Assembly (NCBI GenBank): GCA_008080815.1
Contig: VMDM01000028.1
Coordinates: forward strand, 1-36,011
Reading direction: 5' to 3'
Origin: Candidatus Nitrosopumilus sp.
GTDB lineage: Archaea > Thermoproteota > Nitrososphaeria > Nitrososphaerales > Nitrosopumilaceae
DNA length: 36,011 bases
Shown: one piece after another, positions 7,698 to 15,809 of the stretch
Numbering within the stretch: the first letter of the stretch is position 1
Layout of the letters: each line of letters opens with the position of its first letter
Notes under the pieces: generated by a model
The model's database searches: none
Seen by the model: the letters and a program-made list of their open reading frames with translations, nothing else
What the model was told of the DNA's origin: nothing
Translations under genes and position numbers: made by a program

Positions 7698-9902
7698 ATG
7701 AAAAGTAAAGATAAAGAATTAGAATTAGATGTTGATCCAAATTTAGATGATGATTTTGATGCAGATTTAGATGATGATGTTGATGATGATATAGATGCAG
7801 ATTTAGATGATGATTTTGATTCAGATGATGAATCACCAAAACGTGGTGGAATTTTACAATCTACATCAAAACGTGTAAGAATGATCTTTTCTGTGATGGC
7901 AAGTCCTAACAGAATCGATATATTGAGAATTCTCAACTCCAAAGGTCCATTAACATATTCTGAGCTAAAATCACTAGCGGGTTTCAAATCTAAAAAAGAA
8001 AGTGGTAAATTTGCATATCACTTGAGAAAATTACTAAGACAATCTCTTGTTGCATTAAACAAATCTGAAAGAAGATACACAATTACAAATCTTGGAAAAT
8101 TAGTCCTTAGTTTAGCTAGACAAATTGAAGAACGCTCCATTATTGAGAGTGGAAAAATGTATGTTCGTACTACCCATGAATCTATTGAAGAGTTCAATTC
8201 ACACAAAATCATTCAATCTCTTGTGCGTGAAGGCAGCATGCCTCTGGAATTGGCACAAAAAATTACTGAAGAGGTTGAAAATAGAATTTACAAATATCAA
8301 ACTACCTATCTCACAGGCTCATTAATTCGAGAATTAGTAAATTCTGTATTACTTGAACATGGTCACGAAGAATATCGAAACAAACTTGCAAGATTGGGAT
8401 TGCCTGTGTTTGATGTTAATGATATGCTAACAAACTTAGATAGTGTTGATAACGGAGCTGAAGGATTATTATTCAAAACAGGACAACAAGTTTTCGCTGA
8501 ACATCTTTTAACAAATGTTTTACCAAAAGATGTTGCAGATTCTCATCTATCTGGAGATATTCATTTAACAAATCCTGGAGTTTGGTCAATGATTCCAGAT
8601 ACAATATTTGTGAACATCAAAGAATTATTAGAAGATGGAGTTGATCTTGGTGGAAAATACTTGGATGTTTCAAGAATTGCATCATCAAAACAAATTGAAG
8701 AGATTAGCAGCTCACTTTCAATTGTAATCTCATTACTTTCTAAAGAAGCATCACAAGAAATTGTAATTGATGGATTAACATCATTGTTTTCAAAATATTC
8801 AAAGTCAACTGAAGAGCTGGAAGCAAATATTTTATCTGCATTTGCAAATGCATCAACTACTTCAAAGTTTAACAAATCTGGAACTGTTGTATCAATTAGA
8901 CTACAATTAGGTACTGATACAAAAATTGTCAACTCCATAATTAACGCATACAAAAATTATGTCAAAATTACTCCTATACCAAAAATTGGATTAATCATTG
9001 ATCATGACAAAGGTAAAGTCTCTGATGTTTCAGGTGTAGTTTCAGAAATTATTTCTAATGGTGGAAATGTAATGTTTGCAAAAGGTCAGACATCCAGCTC
9101 TGGTGTCACTAATTCTACAACAAAGAATTCTGGTCCATTGTCCATTCTATTAGAATCAGTTTCAATCAACTTGCCAAGATTAGCATTTGAATCAAACAAA
9201 GATGAAACTTACTTTAGAGCTAGATTGGCATTACTGATGAAACCAGCTTTGGCTTCCATGTCATTGAGAAAGAAAGACATTTCAGATCTTACACGTCGTG
9301 GTCTTAATCCTATTTTGGCCAAAAATACTCAATACATGCAGAGAAGTCCTGTTTCTCTCGTTATCAATCTAGTAGGACTCAAGGAGGCTGTTTTCAACAT
9401 CTTGGGCTTCCAAGATGATAAAGAAGGCAGAGAAATTCTTCACAAAGTCGTAGAAACCGCAGTCGATGTAGGCGTCAAAAAAGGAAAGGAACTAGGCGAC
9501 CCTGTGGCCATTTCCATGACTGAAAATCCAAGTTCATCACGATTTGCAGTATTAGATGGCGAAAAATATGGTAAAAATTCTTCATTAAACTCCATGGAAG
9601 GTGATTCTTACTCTGAAGGTGTTGTAATTGATTCAACAGATGTATCTGAACTATCAGCAAAGAGTGATGTCGTCTCTGAATCCAATAAACTATCAAAATT
9701 ACTCAATGGAGGACTGCTAGTCAAAGTCAACATTGCTCATAATTCTAAATCGACGGAAATCAAACAGACTATTGAAAAAATGTCAGAATTGACATCATCA
9801 TTCAAACCTGTTATGAAAATCGCAATTTGTGGTGAATGTGGATTTAAAGATGAACCCTTTGAAGACAAGTGTCCTAAATGTAAGTCCCCTTACATTGTCT
9901 GA
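7698..9902 (+). CDS. HTH + ATP-cone + cysteine-free NrdD-like protein, probable nucleotide-sensing regulator
   Basis: A 734-residue multidomain protein. Residues 1-45 are an Asp-rich tail. About 60-140 form a winged-helix domain of ArsR type (M-A-S-P-N-R-I-D-I-L-R-I-L-N, then Y-H-L-R-K-L). About 155-240 form an ATP-cone, the allosteric dNTP/ATP module of ribonucleotide reductases. The rest resembles anaerobic reductase NrdD (V-W-S-M-I-P-D, S-L-V-I-N-L-V-G-L-K-E-A, S-R-F-A-V-L-D-G-E-K-Y-G). The only cysteines are C711, C714, C725 and C728, a terminal zinc site, and the protein ends six residues later, before where a glycyl-radical motif would follow. Catalysis is therefore excluded. With NrdJ next door, it is probably a regulator that reads nucleotide levels; that role is inferred. 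Confidence 0.8.
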   Translation: MKSKDKELELDVDPNLDDDFDADLDDDVDDDIDADLDDDFDSDDESPKRGGILQSTSKRVRMIFSVMASPNRIDILRILNSKGPLTYSELKSLAGFKSKKESGKFAYHLRKLLRQSLVALNKSERRYTITNLGKLVLSLARQIEERSIIESGKMYVRTTHESIEEFNSHKIIQSLVREGSMPLELAQKITEEVENRIYKYQTTYLTGSLIRELVNSVLLEHGHEEYRNKLARLGLPVFDVNDMLTNLDSVDNGAEGLLFKTGQQVFAEHLLTNVLPKDVADSHLSGDIHLTNPGVWSMIPDTIFVNIKELLEDGVDLGGKYLDVSRIASSKQIEEISSSLSIVISLLSKEASQEIVIDGLTSLFSKYSKSTEELEANILSAFANASTTSKFNKSGTVVSIRLQLGTDTKIVNSIINAYKNYVKITPIPKIGLIIDHDKGKVSDVSGVVSEIISNGGNVMFAKGQTSSSGVTNSTTKNSGPLSILLESVSINLPRLAFESNKDETYFRARLALLMKPALASMSLRKKDISDLTRRGLNPILAKNTQYMQRSPVSLVINLVGLKEAVFNILGFQDDKEGREILHKVVETAVDVGVKKGKELGDPVAISMTENPSSSRFAVLDGEKYGKNSSLNSMEGDSYSEGVVIDSTDVSELSAKSDVVSESNKLSKLLNGGLLVKVNIAHNSKSTEIKQTIEKMSELTSSFKPVMKIAICGECGFKDEPFEDKCPKCKSPYIV
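7741..7829 (+). repeat. Low-complexity GAT-rich repeat encoding an Asp-rich tail
   Basis: The 20-mer beginning ATTTAGATGATG at 7741 recurs at 7801 (60-nt period), and GATGCAGATTTAGATGATGA recurs with a 36-nt shift. The repeat encodes alternating D-L-D-D-D and D-A-D units. It may vary in length between strains. Confidence 0.75.
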
Positions 9903-9988
9903 AAATCATAATCTCTCTTTTCTAATCTAGTAACAATTTCAATCAAACACGATCATCGTCACTCTCCTATCAATAATTTCGGAGCGGT

Positions 9989-10018
9989 GTCAAAAAAATT
10001 GACTCAATCTCTTGTCAA
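9989..10018. promoter_or_regulatory. Alternating GTCAA/TTGAC elements upstream of nrdJ
   Basis: GTCAA at 9989-9993, TTGAC at 9999-10003 and GTCAA at 10014-10018 give two overlapping inverted repeats in the 181-nt gap before nrdJ. A TATA-like TTATAA lies downstream at 10044-10049. They could be operator half-sites, but arms of five bases are short and may be chance. Confidence 0.3.
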
Positions 10019-10083
10019 GATCAAAATTTTTGAAGCACACAAGTTATAACCTCTAGATTTCTAACTCTGGCGGGGAAGTTATT

Positions 10084-12735
10084 ATGGACAATTCACAAAT
10101 AGAAAATACTATCGATCAGATCAAAAAGAGAAGTGGAACTGTTACCTCTTTTAATCAAGATAAAATTTCAAATGCCATTTTCAAGGCATTAGCAGCCGCC
10201 TCTAAAGCCGACCGCGGTTTAGCAGAACAACTATCTGAAAAAGTTGTTAATAAATTGGTTGAACAAGGATTCACAAAAACACGTTCACCAACTGTTGAAG
10301 ATATTCAAGATATTGTAGAGTCAACTTTGATTGATTCTGGAAATAGCGATATTGCCAAAGCATACATCGTCTATAGACACGAGAGAAGAAAACTTAGAGA
10401 AGAAAAGATGAAGGTCTTAAACCTCAAGGCTTTGGATCCAGTCTCTAAAAAATTCGATCTTAACTGCCTTAGAGTATTGGCATCAAGATATCTATTTAGA
10501 AATTCAAAGAATGAAATCATAGAGTCACCAACACAAATGTTTGAGCGTGTTGCAATTCTTGTAGGAATTGGTGATATTCTCTATGATGCACAAATCTTTG
10601 ACAAGTCTGGTTCACATTCTCAAGATGTAGAAGAAGCCAAATCTTATCTTGACAAGTTAGATGCCTTTGATTACAAATTCAAGATTGGTGATTACTATCT
10701 AAACAAATGGCACTTTAGATCCATGATTAATCACTATGTTACGCTCGCAAGTGCGGGAAAAATGAAGATCAGCTTCAAAGATCTACTGACTCTTCTTGCA
10801 GCCAAAAAATTAGATGATTACGAACAAAAAATCACTGAATACTTTGAACTAATGGTTGCTCAGGACTTTTTGCCAAACTCACCAACTATGATGAATGCAG
10901 GTGGACGACTAGGTCAGTTATCTGCATGCTTTGTTTTGGGAATGGAAGATGGCATGGAACAAATCATGAAATCAACATCTGATGCAGCATTAATCTTCAA
11001 ATCTGGTGGAGGAGTTGGAATCAACTATTCTGATTTAAGAGAAGAAGGTGACATTGTAGCATCAACATCTGGTGTTGCATCTGGTCCTGTATCATTCATG
11101 AACATCATCAACACAGTTACTGAAGTTGTAAAACAAGGAGGTAAGAGACGTGGTGCAAACATGGGAATCATTGAAGCATGGCATCCTGATGTAGAAAAAT
11201 TCATCACAAATAAAACAGAACCAGGAGTTCTTGAGAACTTTAACGTAAGTGTTGGAATCTGGGAAGACTTTTGGAACGCACTTGTAAATACAACTGATGG
11301 AAACTATGTTCTACGTAGTCCACGTGACAAAAAACCAGTTAAAGAAATCAATGCACATCAACTCATTGATTTAATTGCATTATCAGCATGGAAGAGTGCA
11401 GAACCTGGTTTGATCTTTTTTGATCAAATTAACAAGTACAACGTATTTGCAAAAGCAAGACAAGCTCCACTTAGAGCAACAAACCCATGTGGTGAACAAA
11501 GTCTTTACCCATACGAGTCATGCAACCTTGGTTCAATCAATCTTGTGAATCTTGTAAAGAGACAAGCTGATGGAACCTATGAATTTGATTGGCAAAGATA
11601 TGAAGAGACAATCAGAAAGACAACTAGATTCTTGGATAACATCATTGATGTAAACCACTATCCAGTTGCTGAAATCAATGTAGCCTCTAAAGAATCAAGA
11701 AGAATTGGTCTTGGAGTAATGGGCGTGGCAGATCTCTTGTATAAATTGAGAATCCCATACAATTCCCAAGAAGGATTTGAACTCCAATCAAAACTCTCTG
11801 AAGCACTAACATACTATTCAATGGAAGAAAGCGTAGCTCTTGCAAAATCAAGAGGTGAATTCCCATTATGCGCAAAAACAGAGTATCCAGAAGGAAAAAT
11901 TCCAGTAGCAGGATATTATGAGAGACCAAAAGAATCTCATTCCTATGAATGGGATGCACTAGTTGAAAAAATCAAACAAAATGGAATTAGAAATGTTTTG
12001 ACAACTACTGTTGCACCAACTGGAACACTATCTATGATTGCAGATTGTTCTAACGGAATGGAACCTGCATTTGCACTAGTGTTTGAGAAGAGAGTCACTG
12101 TCGGTAGATTCTTTTACACAAACAAAATTGTCGAACAAGCTCTAAAAGACAATGGTCTTTACAACGATGAAATTCTTGAAAAGATTGCAGACAACTATGG
12201 TTCCTTGAAAGGAATTCCTGAGATTCCTCAATGGATGCAAGATGTCTTTGTTACTGCAATGGATATCCATTGGGCTGATCATTTGATGGCACAAGGTGTC
12301 TGGCAAGACTGGATTGGTAATGCTATTGCAAAAACAATCAACATGCCATATGATGTAACTGCAGAAGATGTAAAGTCTGCATATTTGTTGGCACACGAGA
12401 TAGGCTTGAAAGGAATCACAGTTTATCGTGATGGTTCAAGACACACTCAAGTATTGCATATGACAAGTGATAAAGCATCAAAGAACTTTGATGTAACTCC
12501 TAGCCCATATGTTACTGAATTTGTTACCACACAAATTACAAACCCATACATCAAATCTCAAGTAAATGCAGCCCTTGCTCTAAAGGTCCATGACGAAGAG
12601 ATTGTTACAGCACCTACAACACATGAAGAGGTTTCAGAAGACCGCTTGTGTCCTACATGCAAGAATAATCTTGTCTTTGTAGAAGGTTGTAGTATCTGTA
12701 TTGAATGTGGATTCAGTGGATGCACTTCAGGATAA
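10084..12735 (+). CDS. nrdJ: Adenosylcobalamin-dependent (class II) ribonucleotide reductase
   Basis: An 883-residue reductase that makes deoxyribonucleotides from ribonucleotides using a B12-derived radical. An ATP-cone lies at about residues 15-105. C282 in L-S-A-C-F and C480 in Y-E-S-C-N-L-G-S form the likely redox pair, and C469 with E471 in N-P-C-G-E-Q are the thiyl-radical cysteine and base. The P-T-G-T-L-S-M-I motif of the family follows near residue 650. The C-terminus has C-P-T-C and C-x2-C-x2-C-G cysteines that deliver electrons or bind zinc. B12 dependence fits ammonia-oxidising archaea, which make cobalamin. Its own promoter lies in the 181-nt gap. Confidence 0.95.
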   Translation: MDNSQIENTIDQIKKRSGTVTSFNQDKISNAIFKALAAASKADRGLAEQLSEKVVNKLVEQGFTKTRSPTVEDIQDIVESTLIDSGNSDIAKAYIVYRHERRKLREEKMKVLNLKALDPVSKKFDLNCLRVLASRYLFRNSKNEIIESPTQMFERVAILVGIGDILYDAQIFDKSGSHSQDVEEAKSYLDKLDAFDYKFKIGDYYLNKWHFRSMINHYVTLASAGKMKISFKDLLTLLAAKKLDDYEQKITEYFELMVAQDFLPNSPTMMNAGGRLGQLSACFVLGMEDGMEQIMKSTSDAALIFKSGGGVGINYSDLREEGDIVASTSGVASGPVSFMNIINTVTEVVKQGGKRRGANMGIIEAWHPDVEKFITNKTEPGVLENFNVSVGIWEDFWNALVNTTDGNYVLRSPRDKKPVKEINAHQLIDLIALSAWKSAEPGLIFFDQINKYNVFAKARQAPLRATNPCGEQSLYPYESCNLGSINLVNLVKRQADGTYEFDWQRYEETIRKTTRFLDNIIDVNHYPVAEINVASKESRRIGLGVMGVADLLYKLRIPYNSQEGFELQSKLSEALTYYSMEESVALAKSRGEFPLCAKTEYPEGKIPVAGYYERPKESHSYEWDALVEKIKQNGIRNVLTTTVAPTGTLSMIADCSNGMEPAFALVFEKRVTVGRFFYTNKIVEQALKDNGLYNDEILEKIADNYGSLKGIPEIPQWMQDVFVTAMDIHWADHLMAQGVWQDWIGNAIAKTINMPYDVTAEDVKSAYLLAHEIGLKGITVYRDGSRHTQVLHMTSDKASKNFDVTPSPYVTEFVTTQITNPYIKSQVNAALALKVHDEEIVTAPTTHEEVSEDRLCPTCKNNLVFVEGCSICIECGFSGCTSG

Positions 12736-12776
12736 AAAATCACAACTTTTTTACTTTCTTTTTATCTTGAAATTTT

Positions 12777-13898
12777 ATGGCTAAAACTATTGTAGGCATT
12801 GGTATTGGTGTAGCAGTAGTTATTGCCATCATTGCAGTAACGTTATCATCTGGTTCAGAACTTGGTACAGAAAAAAGTTCTTTTAATCAGAATCAGAAGA
12901 TTGGTCTCGTAATAAATTCACCATATCAATCTACGACACTACAACAACTGGATCAAATTTTTCAAACTGCCTCCTCAAGTGGAATTGGTAGAAGTAATGT
13001 CTATCTATTTTGGAATACAATTGAACCTGAAAAAAATGAATTTGATTGGTCTTATTCTGATCCAATTATGAGTTTCAATAAAAAAAATAATCTCAAAGTC
13101 ACTTTGTATTTTTCTGTGATTAATGGAGAAACTCTCGGTCCATTTCCGTATTGGATTGGAAAACCACCAATTCAGTCACTTGACTCAGATAGAGTTGTAA
13201 TTGTAATTGATGAAATTTTATCTAGATATGATATTGTAGACACTGTAATCTTTTCAGGTGAAACAGAATCTCAATTCAGATATAATGAACAAAATATTCC
13301 TCCCTATGCAGAACTCTTTAACACAGTATATGATCAAATAAAACAAAAACATCCTGATGTAAAAATTGGAAACTCTTTTGGATTACATCATGTCTTAAAC
13401 AAGAACTTGGAGCATATTGTTGACCAATTAAGTTTGGGTGATTTTGTTGCATTTTCATATTTTCCAGTTGATTCAGTTAATGAAATTGTAAAAACACCTC
13501 AACAAGCACATGAAGATTTACTTTTATCCATTGATTTGGCCAAAAACAAACCTGTTGGCTTTTTTGAAGTAAGTTGGAGTACATCTGATTTTGTGGGTGG
13601 TAATGAGGAAAATCAATCCGAATTCATCGATAAATCATTTGAGATTATTTCTGAAAATTCCTCACAGATTGAATTTTTCACATGGTACAGATTGTATGAT
13701 AAACCTGATGAATCTTGTATGCTAAAGATTCAAGAAGACGCAGATTCTTCGATTCCTACATTGGGATTAGGTGCAAGTAGTGAATTTGTTGTTGAACGAT
13801 TGGGTCATTATCTGTGTGAATCAGGACTCATCACAGAAAACAATCAAAGTAAAAGTGGCTGGGAAGAATTTACAAATCAAATCAAAATGATACAATAA
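12777..13898 (+). CDS. Membrane-anchored TIM-barrel glycoside-hydrolase-like protein
   Basis: 373 residues starting at ATG 12777. Residues 3-24 form one hydrophobic helix (signal anchor or cleaved signal), so the body faces outside. The body reads like a (beta/alpha)8 glycoside hydrolase: Y-L-F-W-N-T-I-E-P-E-K-N-E-F-D-W is the usual strand-2 phrase. Acidic residues at strand ends, E162 in F-S-G-E-T-E and E264 in F-F-E-V-S-W, could be the acid/base and nucleophile. I cannot name a GH family. The stop overlaps the nep1 start by 1 nt, so the two are translationally coupled despite unrelated jobs. A T-rich promoter lies between 12741 and 12776. Confidence 0.7.
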   Translation: MAKTIVGIGIGVAVVIAIIAVTLSSGSELGTEKSSFNQNQKIGLVINSPYQSTTLQQLDQIFQTASSSGIGRSNVYLFWNTIEPEKNEFDWSYSDPIMSFNKKNNLKVTLYFSVINGETLGPFPYWIGKPPIQSLDSDRVVIVIDEILSRYDIVDTVIFSGETESQFRYNEQNIPPYAELFNTVYDQIKQKHPDVKIGNSFGLHHVLNKNLEHIVDQLSLGDFVAFSYFPVDSVNEIVKTPQQAHEDLLLSIDLAKNKPVGFFEVSWSTSDFVGGNEENQSEFIDKSFEIISENSSQIEFFTWYRLYDKPDESCMLKIQEDADSSIPTLGLGASSEFVVERLGHYLCESGLITENNQSKSGWEEFTNQIKMIQ

Positions 13899-14566
13899 TG
13901 TTCTCATTAATTTTAGCTGAATCTTCATTGGAATTAGTTCCTCAAGAATTGAAAAATCATCCATCTGTAATCTCTCATGCAAGAAAATTAGGCAAGGTTC
14001 CATCAAAAATTCTGCTAGATAATTCATGGCATTTTGCTGCAATGAAAGGAATCACTAATGAACTCAAAAGAGGAAGACCTGATTTAGTTCATTTTTCAAT
14101 TTTAGAATCTACAACTATTCCATTATTTTTAAAAAATAAGATGAATCTTTATGTTCACACAATCGATGATAAAGTGATTAGATTTTCAAATGATGTGCAT
14201 ATTCCAAAATCATATCATCGATTTCAAGGACTGATTGAAAAGTTATTTCAAGAAAAAAAGATCACATCAAACAATAATGAATTACTTTCAATTAAAGAAC
14301 AATCTTTTTCAGAATTATTGAATTCAATTAATCCCTCTCAAACAATAGGTCTCTCAACTGTTGGTATGTCCACGTCTTATGAGAAACTTGCATCAGAAAT
14401 TGACCAAGATACATGTGTAGTAGTAGGTGGATTTCAGAAAAGCCATTTTTCAGAATCCATCACAAAGAGTTTCTCAAAAATTTATTCAGTTGGAAATGAG
14501 TCATTTGAAGGTCATACAGTAGTTTCAAGGATACTCTACGAATATGAAAAAACCATTTTTATGTAG
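13898..14566 (+). CDS. nep1: Ribosome biogenesis SPOUT methyltransferase Nep1 (Emg1)
   Basis: 222 residues with the features of Nep1, which N1-methylates a pseudouridine in the small-subunit rRNA (position 914 in archaeal numbering) using SAM. The G-R-P-D-L-V-H motif near residue 59 is the RNA-binding/dimer signature. The SPOUT knot near the C-terminus contains C-V-V-V-G-G-F-Q-K-S-H-F, with S-V-G-N-E following. The ATG at 13898 overlaps the previous stop. The gene stands just upstream of tRNA-Gly and other translation genes. Confidence 0.93.
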   Translation: MFSLILAESSLELVPQELKNHPSVISHARKLGKVPSKILLDNSWHFAAMKGITNELKRGRPDLVHFSILESTTIPLFLKNKMNLYVHTIDDKVIRFSNDVHIPKSYHRFQGLIEKLFQEKKITSNNNELLSIKEQSFSELLNSINPSQTIGLSTVGMSTSYEKLASEIDQDTCVVVGGFQKSHFSESITKSFSKIYSVGNESFEGHTVVSRILYEYEKTIFM

Positions 14567-14587
14567 GAATAAAATTTTGCATTTTGT

Positions 14588-14661
14588 GCAGTCATAGTAT
14601 AGCCTGGTTAGTATCTGGGGTTTCCAACCCTATGACGCGGGTTCGAATCCCGCTGACTGCA
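14588..14661 (+). tRNA. tRNA-Gly, anticodon UCC
   Basis: A 74-nt cloverleaf. Acceptor stem GCAGTCA (14588-14594) pairs with TGACTGC (14654-14660), discriminator A14661. The D-arm is GTAT/GTAT using G-U pairs. The anticodon stem TGGGG/CCCTA encloses TTTCCAA, giving anticodon TCC, which reads GGA and other glycine codons. A 4-nt variable loop and the T-arm GCGGG-TTCGAAT-CCCGC follow. No intron is present and CCA is not encoded. A T-rich TATA-like element across the nep1 stop codon, about 25 nt upstream, is a likely promoter. Confidence 0.95.
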
Positions 14662-14692
14662 TTTTTATTATTTTGATGAAAATAGAAATTTA

Positions 14693-14995
14693 ATGAAAGA
14701 GAGTCTTCGAAAGATAGCCATTGAACGAATGCAGATTCTTATCAATAATGCAGTAGCCAATTCAAAATTAAATCCTGAACTATCTGAAAGACAAGCTAAT
14801 TTGGCAAGAAAAATCAGCACTCGTCATAAAATTAGAATGCCTTATTTTATGAAGATGGTTTTCTGTAAAAAATGTAAATCTTTCATTTGTCCAGGATTAA
14901 ATTCTACCATAAGAATGGGACGTTCTCAAACAAAGTCGATCAGAATTACATGCCACTTTTGTGGGCATACGTATAGGAAACTTCTAGCTCAATGA
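14693..14995 (+). CDS. rnp4: RNase P protein component 4 (Rpr2/Rpp21 family)
   Basis: A 100-residue basic protein. The first half is two helices with the family phrase Q-A-N-L-A-R-K-I-S-T-R-H-K-I-R-M-P. The second half is a zinc ribbon with C58-K-K-C61 and C87-H-F-C90. This is archaeal RNase P protein 4, which with Rpp29 supports the RNA subunit in trimming 5' leaders of tRNAs. It lies 31 nt after tRNA-Gly, a fitting neighbour. Confidence 0.93.
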   Translation: MKESLRKIAIERMQILINNAVANSKLNPELSERQANLARKISTRHKIRMPYFMKMVFCKKCKSFICPGLNSTIRMGRSQTKSIRITCHFCGHTYRKLLAQ

Positions 14996-15002
14996 TTTAT
15001 AA
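14996..15002 (+). promoter_or_regulatory. TATA box for the S19e gene
   Basis: TTTATAA directly follows the rnp4 stop and ends 25 nt before the ATG at 15027, a clear leaderless promoter. Confidence 0.65.
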
Positions 15003-15026
15003 GACGATTCTCGATTTTTTTTCTTC

Positions 15027-15479
15027 ATGGCAAAGGTATACGATGTACCAGCAGATGTATTGATCTCAAGGTTAGCAGAGATTCTAAAAAGTGAAGATAT
15101 TCCTGCTCCTTCATGGATACCATTTGTAAAGACTGGTGCTCATGCTGATAAACCTCCTCAAGATAGAGAATGGTGGCACACAAGATGTGCATCAATCATG
15201 AGAAAAATTTACGTTCATGGACCAATTGGCGTTAATGAATTAAGAAAAGATTATGGCGGAGGCAAGCCTTCTGGTTATGGCGCTGCACATCATAAAGATG
15301 CAGGTGGTGCAATTATTAGAAATGCAATTCATGGATTAGAAAAATTAGGTTACCTTGAAAAAGTTGAGAAGAAAGGCAGAATTGTTTCAAAGCAAGGAAT
15401 GCAAAAATTAGATAGACTTGCAACTGAAATTCTAAAAGAAATGATTGTTGAAAATCCACAATTGAAAGTTTACCGCTAG
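15027..15479 (+). CDS. rps19e: Ribosomal protein S19e
   Basis: 150 residues covering the whole archaeal/eukaryotic S19e family. M-A-K-V-Y-D-V-P-A-D at the start, P-S-W-I-P-F-V-K-T-G, then D-R-E-W-W-H-T-R-C-A-S-I-M-R-K-I-Y and Y-G-G-G-K-P are hallmark stretches. It is a small-subunit head protein needed for 30S maturation, present in archaea and eukaryotes but not bacteria. The PDCD5-like gene starts 7 nt after its stop, as commonly seen in archaea. Confidence 0.97.
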   Translation: MAKVYDVPADVLISRLAEILKSEDIPAPSWIPFVKTGAHADKPPQDREWWHTRCASIMRKIYVHGPIGVNELRKDYGGGKPSGYGAAHHKDAGGAIIRNAIHGLEKLGYLEKVEKKGRIVSKQGMQKLDRLATEILKEMIVENPQLKVYR

Positions 15480-15486
15480 ATTCAAA

Positions 15487-15768
15487 ATGAGTTTTCCAGA
15501 ATCTGATGATTATACTCAAGATAATTCACAAAATGAAATTTCAGAACAAAAAGAACAGATTTTAAAACAAATTCTTTCACCAGAAGCAAGATCTCGACTA
15601 AATAATATCAAAATGGTAAAACCTGAATTAGCAAATTTGGTTGAACAATATCTAATTGGAATGGCAACACAAGGAAAATTACCGGGACAGATCTCAGACG
15701 ATCAATTAAAGCAAATTTTACTCTCAACTCAACAACCCAAGCGAGATTTCAAATTCAATCGTGTCTGA
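15487..15768 (+). CDS. PDCD5/TFAR19-family DNA-binding protein
   Basis: 93 residues. After a polar N-terminus comes the family core: I-L-S-P-E-A-R-S-R-L-N-N-I, then V-K-P-E-L-A-N-L-V-E-Q-Y-L-I and K-L-P-G-Q-I-S-D-D-Q-L-K-Q-I-L. This three-helix fold matches archaeal homologues of human PDCD5, annotated as DNA-binding and often encoded next to S19e or L39e genes. The N-terminus is shorter in basic residues than usual. Its cellular role in archaea is unclear; co-transcription with S19e suggests translation or chaperone links. Confidence 0.9.
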   Translation: MSFPESDDYTQDNSQNEISEQKEQILKQILSPEARSRLNNIKMVKPELANLVEQYLIGMATQGKLPGQISDDQLKQILLSTQQPKRDFKFNRV

Positions 15769-15809
15769 TCCCAATAAAATATAATTATAGGTAAAGACTG
15801 ATTTTACTC

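Noticed and set aside
8561-8953. 130-residue minus-strand frame inside the HTH/ATP-cone gene
   Set aside because: Antisense shadow of a clearly coding region; no motif or promoter.
7698-9902. Annotation as an active anaerobic ribonucleotide reductase (NrdD)
   Set aside because: No active-site cysteines and no glycyl-radical motif; the protein ends right after the zinc site, and a DNA-binding domain is fused in front.
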